Shown here in pieces: positions 35,213 to 43,968 of a stretch of 61,040 nt of DNA (positions are counted from its first letter, which is position 1; the number at the start of each line of letters is the position of its first letter). Position numbers and translations under genes: made by a program. This DNA comes from Flavobacteriales bacterium UBA6049 (GTDB taxonomy: Bacteria; Bacteroidota; Bacteroidia; Flavobacteriales_G; Salibacteraceae). The notes beneath the pieces are model-generated. The model searched no databases, was not told where the DNA came from, and saw only the letters and a program-made list of their open reading frames with translations. The stretch is taken from positions 1 to 61,040 of the forward strand of contig DIYR01000231.1 in NCBI GenBank assembly GCA_002429085.1, given 5' to 3'.

Positions 35213-36553
35213 ATGAAAAAAATATCAATGATCGTAGGGATGGTGCTAATTGGATGTGGCACCACCTTTTCTCAAGAACTCTCTCTTAATCAGGCTAAAC
35301 AACATGCCAAAGAGAACAATAAGCGCATAAAACAAGCTTCTTTGCAACTTGATGCTGCTAATGAAGTAACTAAGCAAATAAAACCAAGCTATTTTCCGAA
35401 CGTATCTGCCGGAGCTTTTCTATCAAGGTTTAACGACTATTTGGTAGATGAAAAGATCGGTAGTGCCAACTTGCCAGTTTACGATGGTACTCCTGCTAAT
35501 CTTCCAAATGCAACGGAATTCGCATATTTCCCGGGTGCCAACGTACAAGCTCAAGAAGGACTTTCTACCGCTTATGTTACAGCCATTCAGCCATTGTACT
35601 TAGGCGGGCAAATAAGAAAAGGAGTAGCTTTATCAAAGGTTGGTGTTGAAGTAAATGAACTTCAACTTCAACTTACTGAAGAACAAGTTGAATTAGAAAC
35701 TGAAAGATTCTACTGGAACTTGATATCGTTGAAAGAAAAACAACAAACTCTTTCTGAATACGAAACTCTAATCAATGCATTAAAAAAGGATGTGCAAGCT
35801 GCTTATGATGCTGGATTAGTGAATAAATCAGACGTTCTTAAAGTTGATCTTGAGCTAAATAATGTAGCTTCAAATAAGCTACAATTAGAAAATGGTATAC
35901 AGCTGGCTAAAATGGCAATGGCACAACATATTGGCGTACAGTATACCGAATCGTTCGAAGTTTCAGATTCAGCTATTGAGGTTCAAGATCCGTCTTTGTA
36001 TTTCAGAGATCACAAAGAATCTTTGGTAATTCGTAAAGAATATACCATGCTTAATAAAGCGGTGGATGCTGAAGAATTACAACGAAAGATTGAATTTGGT
36101 AAGTTACAACCTAGCCTCTCTTTAGGCTTAACCGGGATGTATCACAACATTGGTGAGCAAGACAACTATTTAGGAGTTGGTTTTGTAGCCCTTAGTGTTC
36201 CTATTACTGATTGGTGGAGCGGAAGCCACAAGCTTTCTGAATCCAAAATAAAAACGGAGATAGCTGAGACTAATCTTGCTGATAAATCGGAATTGTTGCA
36301 ACTAGAGATGCAACAGAAATTCAACAATTTAACTCAAAGCTATTACCAAGTTGAGGTAGCTAAGACTTCGGTTCAACAAGCCAATGAAAATGCGCGTATT
36401 GAGAAAGACAATTTTGATTCTGGAATCATTAGCACTTCAGATCTTTTAGAAGCTCAACTACTAGCACAACAAGCAAAAGATCAATTGACAGAAGCAACAA
36501 CTGTTTATATGATCAGACGAGCAGAATATTTAGCTGCAACAGCTCAATACTAA
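35213..36553 (+). CDS. TolC-family outer-membrane efflux channel
   Basis: A 446-residue outer-membrane efflux protein with a signal peptide ending GTTFSQ. VLIGC in the signal also resembles a lipobox, so lipidation at Cys15 cannot be excluded. It shows the internal duplication of TolC: two helical halves with LSLNQAKQHAKENNKRIKQASLQLDAANE and KIEFGKLQPSLSLGLTGMYHNIGEQDNYLGVGFVALSVPITDWWSG. The coiled-coil repeats end in SGIISTSDLLEAQLLAQQAKDQLTEA. It completes the tripartite efflux system and is followed by a terminator. Confidence 0.95.
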   Translation: MKKISMIVGMVLIGCGTTFSQELSLNQAKQHAKENNKRIKQASLQLDAANEVTKQIKPSYFPNVSAGAFLSRFNDYLVDEKIGSANLPVYDGTPANLPNATEFAYFPGANVQAQEGLSTAYVTAIQPLYLGGQIRKGVALSKVGVEVNELQLQLTEEQVELETERFYWNLISLKEKQQTLSEYETLINALKKDVQAAYDAGLVNKSDVLKVDLELNNVASNKLQLENGIQLAKMAMAQHIGVQYTESFEVSDSAIEVQDPSLYFRDHKESLVIRKEYTMLNKAVDAEELQRKIEFGKLQPSLSLGLTGMYHNIGEQDNYLGVGFVALSVPITDWWSGSHKLSESKIKTEIAETNLADKSELLQLEMQQKFNNLTQSYYQVEVAKTSVQQANENARIEKDNFDSGIISTSDLLEAQLLAQQAKDQLTEATTVYMIRRAEYLAATAQY

Positions 36554-36574
36554 TCGCCTATTCAATGGGCAAGG

Positions 36575-36613
36575 AAAGGGTCTTCATCTGTTTATAAGAT
36601 GGAGACCCTTTTT
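36575..36613 (+). terminator. Intrinsic terminator of the efflux operon
   Basis: Stem of 15 bp with one G-T wobble (aaagggtcttcatct / agatggagaccctttt) and a 7-nt loop, followed by a T run, 22 nt after the TolC stop. Confidence 0.88.
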
Positions 36614-36738
36614 CAAGCATTTATTACACAACCAATACCTAATCTCGCGAATCTTCTTTCTTTTGTATCCCTTTTTAAAAGGAAGGAATTAATTGTTAGG
36701 TCTATCACCACTCTACACTATTTTATAGAAAGGAATTC

Positions 36739-37758
36739 ATGAACGATTTAAGGCTCACCAATCTTTTATTACTCATTATCGCCATCCCAATATTATTGTT
36801 CGGAGTCAAAATGCTTGACTTCATTTTTATACCACTGATATTTGCCATGTTCGTTACGCTTCTATTCATTCCTGGATTACGGAAGTTGAAGAGAAACGGA
36901 GTTCATAAAGCAATAAGAGCTGGATTAGCTCTTTTGGTAATTATTCTTGGAATGTTTGGGTTGTCGTACTTACTCCAACTCACAAGTCAAGAGATTTTTG
37001 CAACAAAAGCAGAGTTTGTAGATCGTTTACTGATTAGAATTGCAGAGCTAGATCAATTCATGATAAATACACTCGGCTTCTCCCCTATCACCAATTTCGA
37101 TTTCCAGGCAGAAATGCAGAAAGATTGGTTCTTAGGATATGTTAAAACAGCCTCACTCTTCTTGGTAGGAACCATTCCACAATTCTTAACCACACTTTTC
37201 TTTGTAGTACTTCTTTTACTCGAATCGTTCGATTTTGAAAAAATGTTACACAACACTATTCTAAGAAAACGATTCTCCTCTATTAAAGCCTTCAATAGAA
37301 TTGAAAAAGACATTGTAACCTTCTTGCAAGTAAAGTTTTTGGTTAGTCTAGGAACAGGAATTGGAACAGGGCTCTTCTGTTATGCTTTTGATGTGAGCTT
37401 TCCAATTTTTTGGGGTCTTTTTGCCTTCATTATCAACTTTGTTCAAATGATTGGATCGTTTCTTACCATCATTTTCTGTTCACTTTTCGCGTTTGTTGAA
37501 TTAGAGTTGTCTATGACCTTACTCTACTTTATCATGAGCATATCGAGTGTTCAAATTGTGTTTGGTTCTATCCTAGAGCCCATCTTTATGGGGAAATCAT
37601 TCTCAATCAACATCATTACAGTTCTAGTAATGTTGATGTTCTGGGGCTTCATTTGGGGCATTCCTGGTATGATTTTATCCATTCCTCTTACCGTGTTTAT
37701 CAAGATTATTCTTGAGCAATTTGAATCAACAAAACGATTCGCAAAGCTGATGCAATAG
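36739..37758 (+). CDS. AI-2E-family (PF01594) permease
   Basis: A 339-residue polytopic protein with about eight hydrophobic segments and the family's late signature (FWGLFAFIINFVQMIGSFLTIIFCSLFAFVEL, SSVQIVFGSILEPIFMGKSFSINIITVLVMLMFWGFIWGIPGMILSIPLTVFIKII). Members include TqsA, an autoinducer-2 exporter, and sodium/proton antiporters, so the substrate is open. The ATG at 36739 follows an AGGAATTC-like weak ribosome site. It is separated from the efflux operon by a terminator and has its own unit. Confidence 0.92.
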   Translation: MNDLRLTNLLLLIIAIPILLFGVKMLDFIFIPLIFAMFVTLLFIPGLRKLKRNGVHKAIRAGLALLVIILGMFGLSYLLQLTSQEIFATKAEFVDRLLIRIAELDQFMINTLGFSPITNFDFQAEMQKDWFLGYVKTASLFLVGTIPQFLTTLFFVVLLLLESFDFEKMLHNTILRKRFSSIKAFNRIEKDIVTFLQVKFLVSLGTGIGTGLFCYAFDVSFPIFWGLFAFIINFVQMIGSFLTIIFCSLFAFVELELSMTLLYFIMSISSVQIVFGSILEPIFMGKSFSINIITVLVMLMFWGFIWGIPGMILSIPLTVFIKIILEQFESTKRFAKLMQ

Positions 37759-37820
37759 CATATCTAGAATGTTTCTCATAATCAATTCATTCTTCTAAAG
37801 TTGCTATACCTTTAACCACT

Positions 37821-38351
37821 ATGAACAAGGTATACATTGGTGTAAGTATTGATGGCTACATTGCCGATAGAAACGGTGGATTAAAGTGGTTAGAACAGGT
37901 TCCTAATCCAGAAAATGAGTCAATGGGATATGAAGAGTTCATGTCTGGTATTGATGCGCTCATAATGGGTAGAAATACATTCGAAACTGTGCTAGCTTTT
38001 GGAGTAGATTGGCCTTATTCAAAACCAGTTTTCGTACTTTCTTCTACTATGCAAGCTGTACCAACCGAGCTTAATAACTGTGTTTTTATAGTGAATGGAA
38101 AGTTGGAAAGTATTGTAGACGAAATTCATTCTAAAGGCTATCGCAACTTGTACATAGACGGAGGTCGTACTATTCAGAGTTTTTTAAACGAAGATTTAAT
38201 TGATGAAATCACCACTTCTACTATTCCTATTCTACTTGGTGGGGGCTCGCCCTTATTTGGCGATTTAACCAAACATCTTGAGTTTAAACTAGCGTCATCA
38301 ACTATTCTATTAAACCAAATTGTACAATCAACTTACCAACGCGTAAGGTAG
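37821..38351 (+). CDS. Dihydrofolate-reductase-like (RibD C-terminal domain) reductase
   Basis: A 176-residue protein with the DHFR/RibD-C fold: VYIGVSIDGYIADRNGGLKWL at the N-terminus, IDALIMGRNTFETVL in the middle, NLYIDGGRTIQSFLNEDLIDEITTSTIPILLGGGSPLFG near the C-terminus. The GG-RT motif binds the nucleotide of NADPH. The family includes YyaP/YwjB-type proteins of unknown substrate. True folA is usually different. A single-gene unit; a TATACCTTTA about 15 nt before the ATG is a near match to the -7 box. Confidence 0.92.
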   Translation: MNKVYIGVSIDGYIADRNGGLKWLEQVPNPENESMGYEEFMSGIDALIMGRNTFETVLAFGVDWPYSKPVFVLSSTMQAVPTELNNCVFIVNGKLESIVDEIHSKGYRNLYIDGGRTIQSFLNEDLIDEITTSTIPILLGGGSPLFGDLTKHLEFKLASSTILLNQIVQSTYQRVR

Positions 38352-38449
38352 GCCGCTTACTGTATCCAAAAATCTAATAGCGACTCTAAGGACTAAACCT
38401 AAAACACTAAAGTTGGCGTACAAACGTCTTCATCTAAATTATACCTCAT

Positions 38450-39541
38450 ATGAAATCAAGTAAAGTTCTTTTCACCAGTGCATCATTGCTATTCATAATC
38501 GTTTTTGCCGGCTGTAAAAAAAACGATTTAGAAGACTTTACTTCGGTTTCTCTTCCAGAAGACACCATTGCTTTTACAATGCCCAATGAAGAAGCAAAAC
38601 ATGAAGGCACATGGTTACAATGGCCTCATGAATACACTTACGGGCCACAAGTACCTGCTAAATACGATCAAATATGGGTTGAAATGACTAAAGCTCTACA
38701 CACCGGAGAAGTTGTTCATATTGTAGCCTATAACGAGATTGAAAAAGATAGAATTACCAAGCTTTTAGAGAATGTTAATGTTGACATGAATCAAATTGAC
38801 TTTCTCATCAAAAAAACCGAGGATGTTTGGGTAAGAGACAATGGCCCCATTTTCGTGCATGATGCTAACAACAATTTGAGCATCACTAATTGGAAATTCA
38901 ACGGCTGGGGTGGAAAAGCTGATTACATAAACGATAATCAAATTCCATCTCATGTTAGTGAAGCAATTAATATTCCGAAAGTAGATGTTGATATGGTTCT
39001 TGAAGGTGGAGCCATTGAGGTAGATGGAAGAGGAACATTAATGACCACTCGAAGTTCTGTTCTAAACAAGAATAGAAATCCCAACTTAACTCAGGCTCAA
39101 GCAGAAGCTTTCTTTAAACACTATTTAGGTGTTACCAACTTTATTTGGCTTGATGGTATAGTTGGTCAAGACATTACAGATCATCATATTGACGGGTTTG
39201 CAAGGTTTGTGCAAGGCAACATATTATTGACTCATGCAAAGGAATATATGACCTCTCCAAATGAATATGAAGTATTATCAACTGCTAAAAATGCCAGTGG
39301 AGAACTGTATAAACGAATAGAACTACCAATAGCAAGTGGCAACTCTGATGGGAGTTATATGAATTATTATGTTGGTAATGAGGTGGTACTCGTTCCAAAT
39401 TACGGAGAAACTACTGATTTTGAAGCAAATACTATTATTCAGGGCTTATACCCTAGTAGAAAAGTGGTTGGAATTGTTGTTACTGAATTATGGAAAAATG
39501 GAGGAGCCATTCACTGTGTTACGCAACAACAACCAGAATAA
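38450..39541 (+). CDS. Agmatine deiminase-family (PPAD/AguA) lipoprotein
   Basis: A 363-residue protein of the porphyromonas-type peptidyl-arginine deiminase/agmatine deiminase superfamily. The lipobox VFAGC lipidates Cys22. The catalytic residues are visible: WVRDNGP (127-133), EGGAIEVDG (185-193), His246-Asp248 in DHHIDGF, and the nucleophile Cys356 in GGAIHCVTQ. Cytoplasmic AguA lacks a signal, so this enzyme probably works in the periplasm or on the surface, hydrolysing agmatine or another guanidino compound. The sequence does not decide between agmatine and peptidyl-arginine. It stands alone with a long leader. Confidence 0.9.
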   Translation: MKSSKVLFTSASLLFIIVFAGCKKNDLEDFTSVSLPEDTIAFTMPNEEAKHEGTWLQWPHEYTYGPQVPAKYDQIWVEMTKALHTGEVVHIVAYNEIEKDRITKLLENVNVDMNQIDFLIKKTEDVWVRDNGPIFVHDANNNLSITNWKFNGWGGKADYINDNQIPSHVSEAINIPKVDVDMVLEGGAIEVDGRGTLMTTRSSVLNKNRNPNLTQAQAEAFFKHYLGVTNFIWLDGIVGQDITDHHIDGFARFVQGNILLTHAKEYMTSPNEYEVLSTAKNASGELYKRIELPIASGNSDGSYMNYYVGNEVVLVPNYGETTDFEANTIIQGLYPSRKVVGIVVTELWKNGGAIHCVTQQQPE

Positions 39542-39621
39542 ACGATTAAAGCTGATGGTATACTGGAAAAAGTTCTGAATTTATTACATCAGCCATTACG
39601 CTTTCCTAAGAAAACAGACTT

Positions 39622-40566
39622 ATGTTAAACACTTTCAAAAAAGCCTATTTAGCTTTTACATTAAAGAATGATGTAAACAGATCATTTGATTTTCCCGTAG
39701 TTCTAAAAGTTGAAGAACTAATAAAACAAAGAAAATTTGCTCAAGTTTCAGAAATCTACAGCTCACTTAAAAATGATGAGAAGACATTACTGCTCGATAG
39801 TATATGCTTAAGAGATGATTTTATATATCTAATTCAGGAATGGCACGACATTGATGAACACAATCATGCTTCAAGCCTATTTGCTGCAACTGCCAATACC
39901 TTTTTGGCATGGAAAATCAGATCTGGAAAACGAGCTAAGCAGGTAAACAATGAGCAGTTTGAAGGATTTTGGAAGAAACTTGATTTAGCAAAACATCAGA
40001 TATATACTTCACTCAAATCACATCCTGATTGTAGCGAGTCGTATGCCCGACTAATACGTATACATATGGGGTTAGAAGAGAAAGAAGAAATGCTCCGATG
40101 CTTTGATAAACTTATATCCTTAGATCCCACCCATTTTGGAGGTCATATGTTTATGTGTAATGCTCTTACTCCTAAATGGCTAGGGTCATTTGAGGAGTTA
40201 GAAGAATTCACAAAATCACGTATGAATCAAGATGATCATGGACTTCTGATTGTATTGTACTTGATCTATGTAATGGAAATGTACCATGAATTAGAAGATG
40301 TAAATCCTACCAAAGCTTCTGAAGTGCTCATGAAAGATTACAGAAATTCAGTAGTAGAGATTTATGAAGAACTAGATATAAAAGCGATTCCTTCGTATCA
40401 ACGATATTATCTCAGTAATTACTTTTCTTATTTATTCTATCTCATGGATGATTACAAGCAATTGAACAAAGAGATAGACTACATAGGAAAGAACATTTCA
40501 TTTTACCCTTGGGCATTTAGGGGAGTAGAGGGCTATAGAGATTTAAAGCTTATAGGACTCAGTTAA
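39622..40566 (+). CDS. Unknown protein, all-helical, DUF4034-like
   Basis: A 314-residue cytoplasmic protein with no signal peptide or membrane segment. The helical pattern, the short motif WHDIDEHNHASSLFAATANTFLAWKIRSG, and the TPR-like pair SYARLIRIHMGLEEKEEMLRCFDKLISLDPTHFGGHMFMCNALTPKWLGSFEELEEF resemble proteins annotated DUF4034. I recognise no catalytic motif. It is flanked by unrelated single genes, so the neighbourhood gives no clue. ATG at 39622. Confidence 0.75.
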   Translation: MLNTFKKAYLAFTLKNDVNRSFDFPVVLKVEELIKQRKFAQVSEIYSSLKNDEKTLLLDSICLRDDFIYLIQEWHDIDEHNHASSLFAATANTFLAWKIRSGKRAKQVNNEQFEGFWKKLDLAKHQIYTSLKSHPDCSESYARLIRIHMGLEEKEEMLRCFDKLISLDPTHFGGHMFMCNALTPKWLGSFEELEEFTKSRMNQDDHGLLIVLYLIYVMEMYHELEDVNPTKASEVLMKDYRNSVVEIYEELDIKAIPSYQRYYLSNYFSYLFYLMDDYKQLNKEIDYIGKNISFYPWAFRGVEGYRDLKLIGLS

Positions 40567-40661
40567 AAAACTCAAATTATCTCTCTGTTGAACTTACACT
40601 AGTAAACTTTACTTTCATCAATACATCTATTTAAATCGTTTAACCAAAAACAACTAAAACA

Positions 40662-41033
40662 ATGAAACTAGGAGCATTTTCAGTAAGCCTTAGTGTAAAA
40701 GACATTAAAGTTTCAAAGCAATTCTATGAGAGTCTTGGATTTGAAGTATTTGGTGGTGATATTGAAAAAAACTACCTCATCATGAAGAATCAAGACTCAA
40801 TAATTGGTTTGTTTCAAGGAATGTTTGAGGGAAACCTATTAACATTTAACCCTGGATGGAATTCGAATGCTGAGCAGTTAGAAGAGTTTGATGATGTTAG
40901 AGAAATACAACATCACCTCAAAGAAAATGGTGTAACGTTAATCCAAGAAACAGATCCTAATACAAGTGGGCCAGCGAGTATTACATTACTAGACCCTGAT
41001 GGAAATGCTATTCTCATCGATCAACATGTCTAA
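40662..41033 (+). CDS. VOC-superfamily (glyoxalase/bleomycin-resistance-like) protein
   Basis: At 123 residues it is one βαβββ pair of the VOC fold (AFSVSLSVKDIKVSKQFYESLGFEVFGGDIEKNYLIM ... PASITLLDPDGNAILIDQHV). The metal-site positions seem incomplete: no clear His at the first strand, an acidic or Gln at later sites, so enzymatic activity is uncertain. The upstream region has TTG at 40588-40590 and, after 19 nt, TACTTTCA, a weak promoter. A GNAT gene follows 56 nt later. Confidence 0.87.
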   Translation: MKLGAFSVSLSVKDIKVSKQFYESLGFEVFGGDIEKNYLIMKNQDSIIGLFQGMFEGNLLTFNPGWNSNAEQLEEFDDVREIQHHLKENGVTLIQETDPNTSGPASITLLDPDGNAILIDQHV

Positions 41034-41089
41034 CCTCTTTAAAACAATCATCTATTCTTTGCTCGACACAAAAAAACACTTGTTATTCA

Positions 41090-41842
41090 ATGAGTTACTC
41101 ACAAAATAACATAGAGCAGTTATTTAAGCTGATAGGTAACATCCCAAATCAAGAGTATTCATGCGGAATTCATTACGATTACATAAAATCGAAGAATTCA
41201 GTCTGGCCGAATCAATTGATTAATTTAAAAACCTCTGAAAATGATCTTGATCGCATTTTAGCTTACATAGAAAAGAGATCTGAGACAGGGAACATCCCAA
41301 GTATTTTGATGCTTAAACCTAATCACTTTGATAACAAAATAGCTATTGAGCTTCAGAAAAGAGGTTATAAATCTGGTTCATGGACTGCCATGTCCCATGA
41401 TTTAAACCTACCCACTCTGTCAAGTTTTACCCCCCAACTTCAGGTTAAGCTAGTTAAAAGTAATAGTGATCTTGAATTATGGCAGGCAATTGTTGAAACA
41501 GAGTTAATGGGAAATCACTCATTAGATTATGAGCTTTTGAAGCATTTGCTGCAAAATGAGAACTGTTATTTTTTCTTGGGCTTTGAAAAAAGTAAACCAG
41601 TTGCCACCTCTTTCTTGTTTGTAAATAACACGAACGCTGGAATATACCTTGTTTCAACACTAGAAGCCCATAGAAGAAAGGGTTATGGCAAAGAAATTAC
41701 CTTACAAAGCCTTGTTAAGGCCAAAGAAGAGAATTGCAAAAAAGTAGACATACAGGCAACCGAGTTAGGATTACCTGTTTACCTCTCATTAGGTTTTTCA
41801 GCTCAAGGGTTGATTCATGTATTTAGAATACAACCTTCTTAA
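41090..41842 (+). CDS. GNAT-family N-acetyltransferase
   Basis: A 250-residue protein whose C-terminal half carries the acetyl-CoA motif (NAGIYLVSTLEAHRRKGYGKEITLQSLVKAKEENCKKVDIQATELGLPVYLSLGFSAQG). RRKGYG is the pyrophosphate loop and LPVYLSLGF the typical motif B. The N-terminal ~110 residues are a degenerate GNAT-like half or a separate substrate domain. Substrate unknown. It is convergent with tRNA-Arg. Confidence 0.87.
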   Translation: MSYSQNNIEQLFKLIGNIPNQEYSCGIHYDYIKSKNSVWPNQLINLKTSENDLDRILAYIEKRSETGNIPSILMLKPNHFDNKIAIELQKRGYKSGSWTAMSHDLNLPTLSSFTPQLQVKLVKSNSDLELWQAIVETELMGNHSLDYELLKHLLQNENCYFFLGFEKSKPVATSFLFVNNTNAGIYLVSTLEAHRRKGYGKEITLQSLVKAKEENCKKVDIQATELGLPVYLSLGFSAQGLIHVFRIQPS

Positions 41843-41890
41843 GAATCATTCATAATAACCTGAAATACTTAGCTGCTCAGTTTCAGGAAT

Positions 41891-41924
41891 AAAAAAAGCG
41901 GAACACTTTTCAATGTTCCGCTTT
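41891..41924 (-). terminator. Intrinsic terminator behind tRNA-Arg
   Basis: An 11-bp stem (aaagcggaaca / tgttccgcttt), 8-nt loop and, on the minus strand, a run of T residues. It begins 2 nt after the tRNA 3' end and closes the tRNA transcript. It may also serve the convergent GNAT gene. Confidence 0.88.
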
Positions 41925-41925
41925 G

Positions 41926-41999
41926 TGACTTCGCAGGGATTCGAACCCCGAACCTCTTGGGCCGTAACCAAGTGCACTATCCAGTTATGCTACGAAGCC
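41926..41999 (-). tRNA. tRNA-Arg (anticodon ACG)
   Basis: The minus strand folds into a complete cloverleaf: acceptor GGCTTCG / CGAAGTC, D-stem GCAT/GTGC, anticodon stem CTTGG/CCAAG with loop TTACGGC (anticodon ACG), a five-base variable loop, and T-arm CGGGG-TTCGAAT-CCCTG. The discriminator base is A and CCA is not encoded. ACG would be edited to ICG by TadA to read CGU, CGC and CGA. It has its own promoter and terminator. Confidence 0.97.
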
Positions 42000-42015
42000 A
42001 TTCCTTTGCGGGGTG

Positions 42016-42045
42016 CAAATGTAATAGAATTAGAACAATTACAAA
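42016..42045 (-). promoter_or_regulatory. Promoter of tRNA-Arg
   Basis: On the minus strand TTTG (42045-42042), an 18-nt spacer and TACATTTG (42023-42016), a perfect TAnnTTTG -7 box. The tRNA 5' end lies 16 nt downstream. It fits the housekeeping promoter of Bacteroidota and gives a short 5' leader. Confidence 0.82.
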
Positions 42046-42060
42046 GTTTTACACCTAGAA

Positions 42061-43968
42061 TTATTGTCCAACTGGGTTTATATCTTCAAACACTGCTACC
42101 TGTACATCATCAATCCATGCCAACTGACCATTTCTATTCCACACATAAACAGTAAGTTCATCATTCTCATTTCTAACTTCAGGAGTAAGGTATTGTAGTT
42201 TAATCTCTTTCCAACCTTCTTCTGGATTTACGGTAATGTCAGCCGTTTGGTAGTGGTAATTTCCACCGTTATGAGTAAACGTTACTACCAGTGAAACATC
42301 AACAGGTGTTGGTCCAGATTTAACCCAAGCACTTGCTTCTACCCAAGCATACGCAAGCTCTGTTATTTCCTTATATGGTATCCGTATGGCTGGTGAAAAT
42401 GCCATTTCATCTACTACCTTAAAACCTTGAACTCCTGTGCGAGAAACAGAATCTGTAATCCATTCTCGTTTATCATTCACCTGCTTTCCAAGTATTCCGG
42501 CAATTTTCCTTTTCCACAGAGGGTGTACAATAATTCCAGAATCTGATTCAAATGATTGCAATGCATGCTTTACTTGAACAATACTAGAAGCCTCTGGCCA
42601 TTGTTCTTTTGCTGTAGCTGAACGATGCATCAGTAATTTTCGTTTTCCTTTCTCATCGAGAGGTGCAGTTCTCCAAAAGTGATCTATATACGCACGCTGA
42701 GTCATGCGAGATTGATCAATTATGCCCATCCGATATTGCCATGTTTGGAATAAATTTAATGCGCTCGTAAGAACTATAGATAGAATCAACACCACTCGTT
42801 GTTTCTGCCATAACCACTGAATTCCAAATGCTAAAGGAATTGCAAGTACAGCATAAGACTGTACCATACTTCTTTGTCCAAAGCTTGCAGCATACCACCA
42901 GGTAGTCCAAGTACTTAAAAGATAAATGTTGAGTACTGTGAATATTGTTACGGCCTTACCCCACTTAGCATCATAGCTCCACAATTTTCGTATTCCTAAG
43001 AAAGCTAACAGCATAATTGGTGTGTAAAGAAGCCAACCTTTTCTAAAGCTAAACAAGAAGTTTATCAGATGTGGTTGTAACCAATCAAAGCCTTCTCCTG
43101 GGTTGTTGTACGAATAAAAAATAGGAGTTCCAGCGGTAATCATCCAATACATCATTTGAATCAATACAACTGGTGCTAGCCCTAACAAAACATGCTTCCA
43201 ATACCGAATAACAAGTGGCAGTTGGTACCACTTTCCCCCTCCCCACCCAAACAATACAATTAGCATAGGTAGCAGCACAATTTCTGAATTGCGGCTAACA
43301 ATCATCAAACCTACAATTACTCCTACTCGCCAACTCGGACTACCTTTTTCAAGGTCTTTTTGTATGAAGTACAATAGCACCGCATACAATGTGAATAGGT
43401 ACGTATGAGACATTGACGTAGCTTGCGCAGTTGCATGCAATAAATTGGTAGCTAATGTTATAGCAATGAGGGTAAGCGCAACAATTTTATCGTCTTTAAT
43501 GAATGTGCTCAATACCCTACGCAATACCAAAAGTCCGCATACAACATAGGCGTAACTGCCAATTACGATACTCCATTGATAGGGTTTACTAAATCCATCT
43601 GCCGGATATTCAGATAACAGAGCCCAAAGGTGTCCAATGAAAAAAAATGGAAGATTTAATAACGCCCAACCAACAGGATATTTAATGACTTGGTTTCCGT
43701 TAGCTCCAGGAACTAGCTGGTAAAATGTTTCTGAATTCTGATAGGTAGTTAATACTTCATGAATCCAAGGCTGTTGTAATCCAATATCTCCATGAATAAA
43801 GAATGCAGGTAGGTATAAGTAGTAACCAAATATGTCCCAAGAAAGCACATTATTAGGCCAAGAAAATGCTAATGATATGGCATAAAAAAGGGCAGCTCCG
43901 AGAACTGCCCAATATGAGCTTTTAGTAAGTTGACTCAACTTATTCTTTGTTTTTATCCTTTTTTGCAT
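42061..43968 (-). CDS. Polytopic glycosyltransferase-like membrane protein with C-terminal β-domain
   Basis: The start is the ATG at 43966-43968 (MQKRIKTKNKLSQ); a TTG at 43992 is less likely. Of 635 residues, about 1-390 contain eleven or so hydrophobic segments with a loop after the first helix (SWDIFGYYLYLPAFFIHGDIGLQ), the GT-C fold used for lipid-linked sugar donors. The acidic residue in the loop (SWDIFGYY) is in the place of the family's catalytic Asp. The C-terminal ~180 residues are β-rich and end with TVYVWNRNGQLAWIDDVQVAVFE, like a carbohydrate-binding or jelly-roll domain facing the periplasm. It overlaps the end of floA by 29 nt. The sugar and acceptor are unknown. Confidence 0.7.
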   Translation of the reverse strand: MQKRIKTKNKLSQLTKSSYWAVLGAALFYAISLAFSWPNNVLSWDIFGYYLYLPAFFIHGDIGLQQPWIHEVLTTYQNSETFYQLVPGANGNQVIKYPVGWALLNLPFFFIGHLWALLSEYPADGFSKPYQWSIVIGSYAYVVCGLLVLRRVLSTFIKDDKIVALTLIAITLATNLLHATAQATSMSHTYLFTLYAVLLYFIQKDLEKGSPSWRVGVIVGLMIVSRNSEIVLLPMLIVLFGWGGGKWYQLPLVIRYWKHVLLGLAPVVLIQMMYWMITAGTPIFYSYNNPGEGFDWLQPHLINFLFSFRKGWLLYTPIMLLAFLGIRKLWSYDAKWGKAVTIFTVLNIYLLSTWTTWWYAASFGQRSMVQSYAVLAIPLAFGIQWLWQKQRVVLILSIVLTSALNLFQTWQYRMGIIDQSRMTQRAYIDHFWRTAPLDEKGKRKLLMHRSATAKEQWPEASSIVQVKHALQSFESDSGIIVHPLWKRKIAGILGKQVNDKREWITDSVSRTGVQGFKVVDEMAFSPAIRIPYKEITELAYAWVEASAWVKSGPTPVDVSLVVTFTHNGGNYHYQTADITVNPEEGWKEIKLQYLTPEVRNENDELTVYVWNRNGQLAWIDDVQVAVFEDINPVGQ

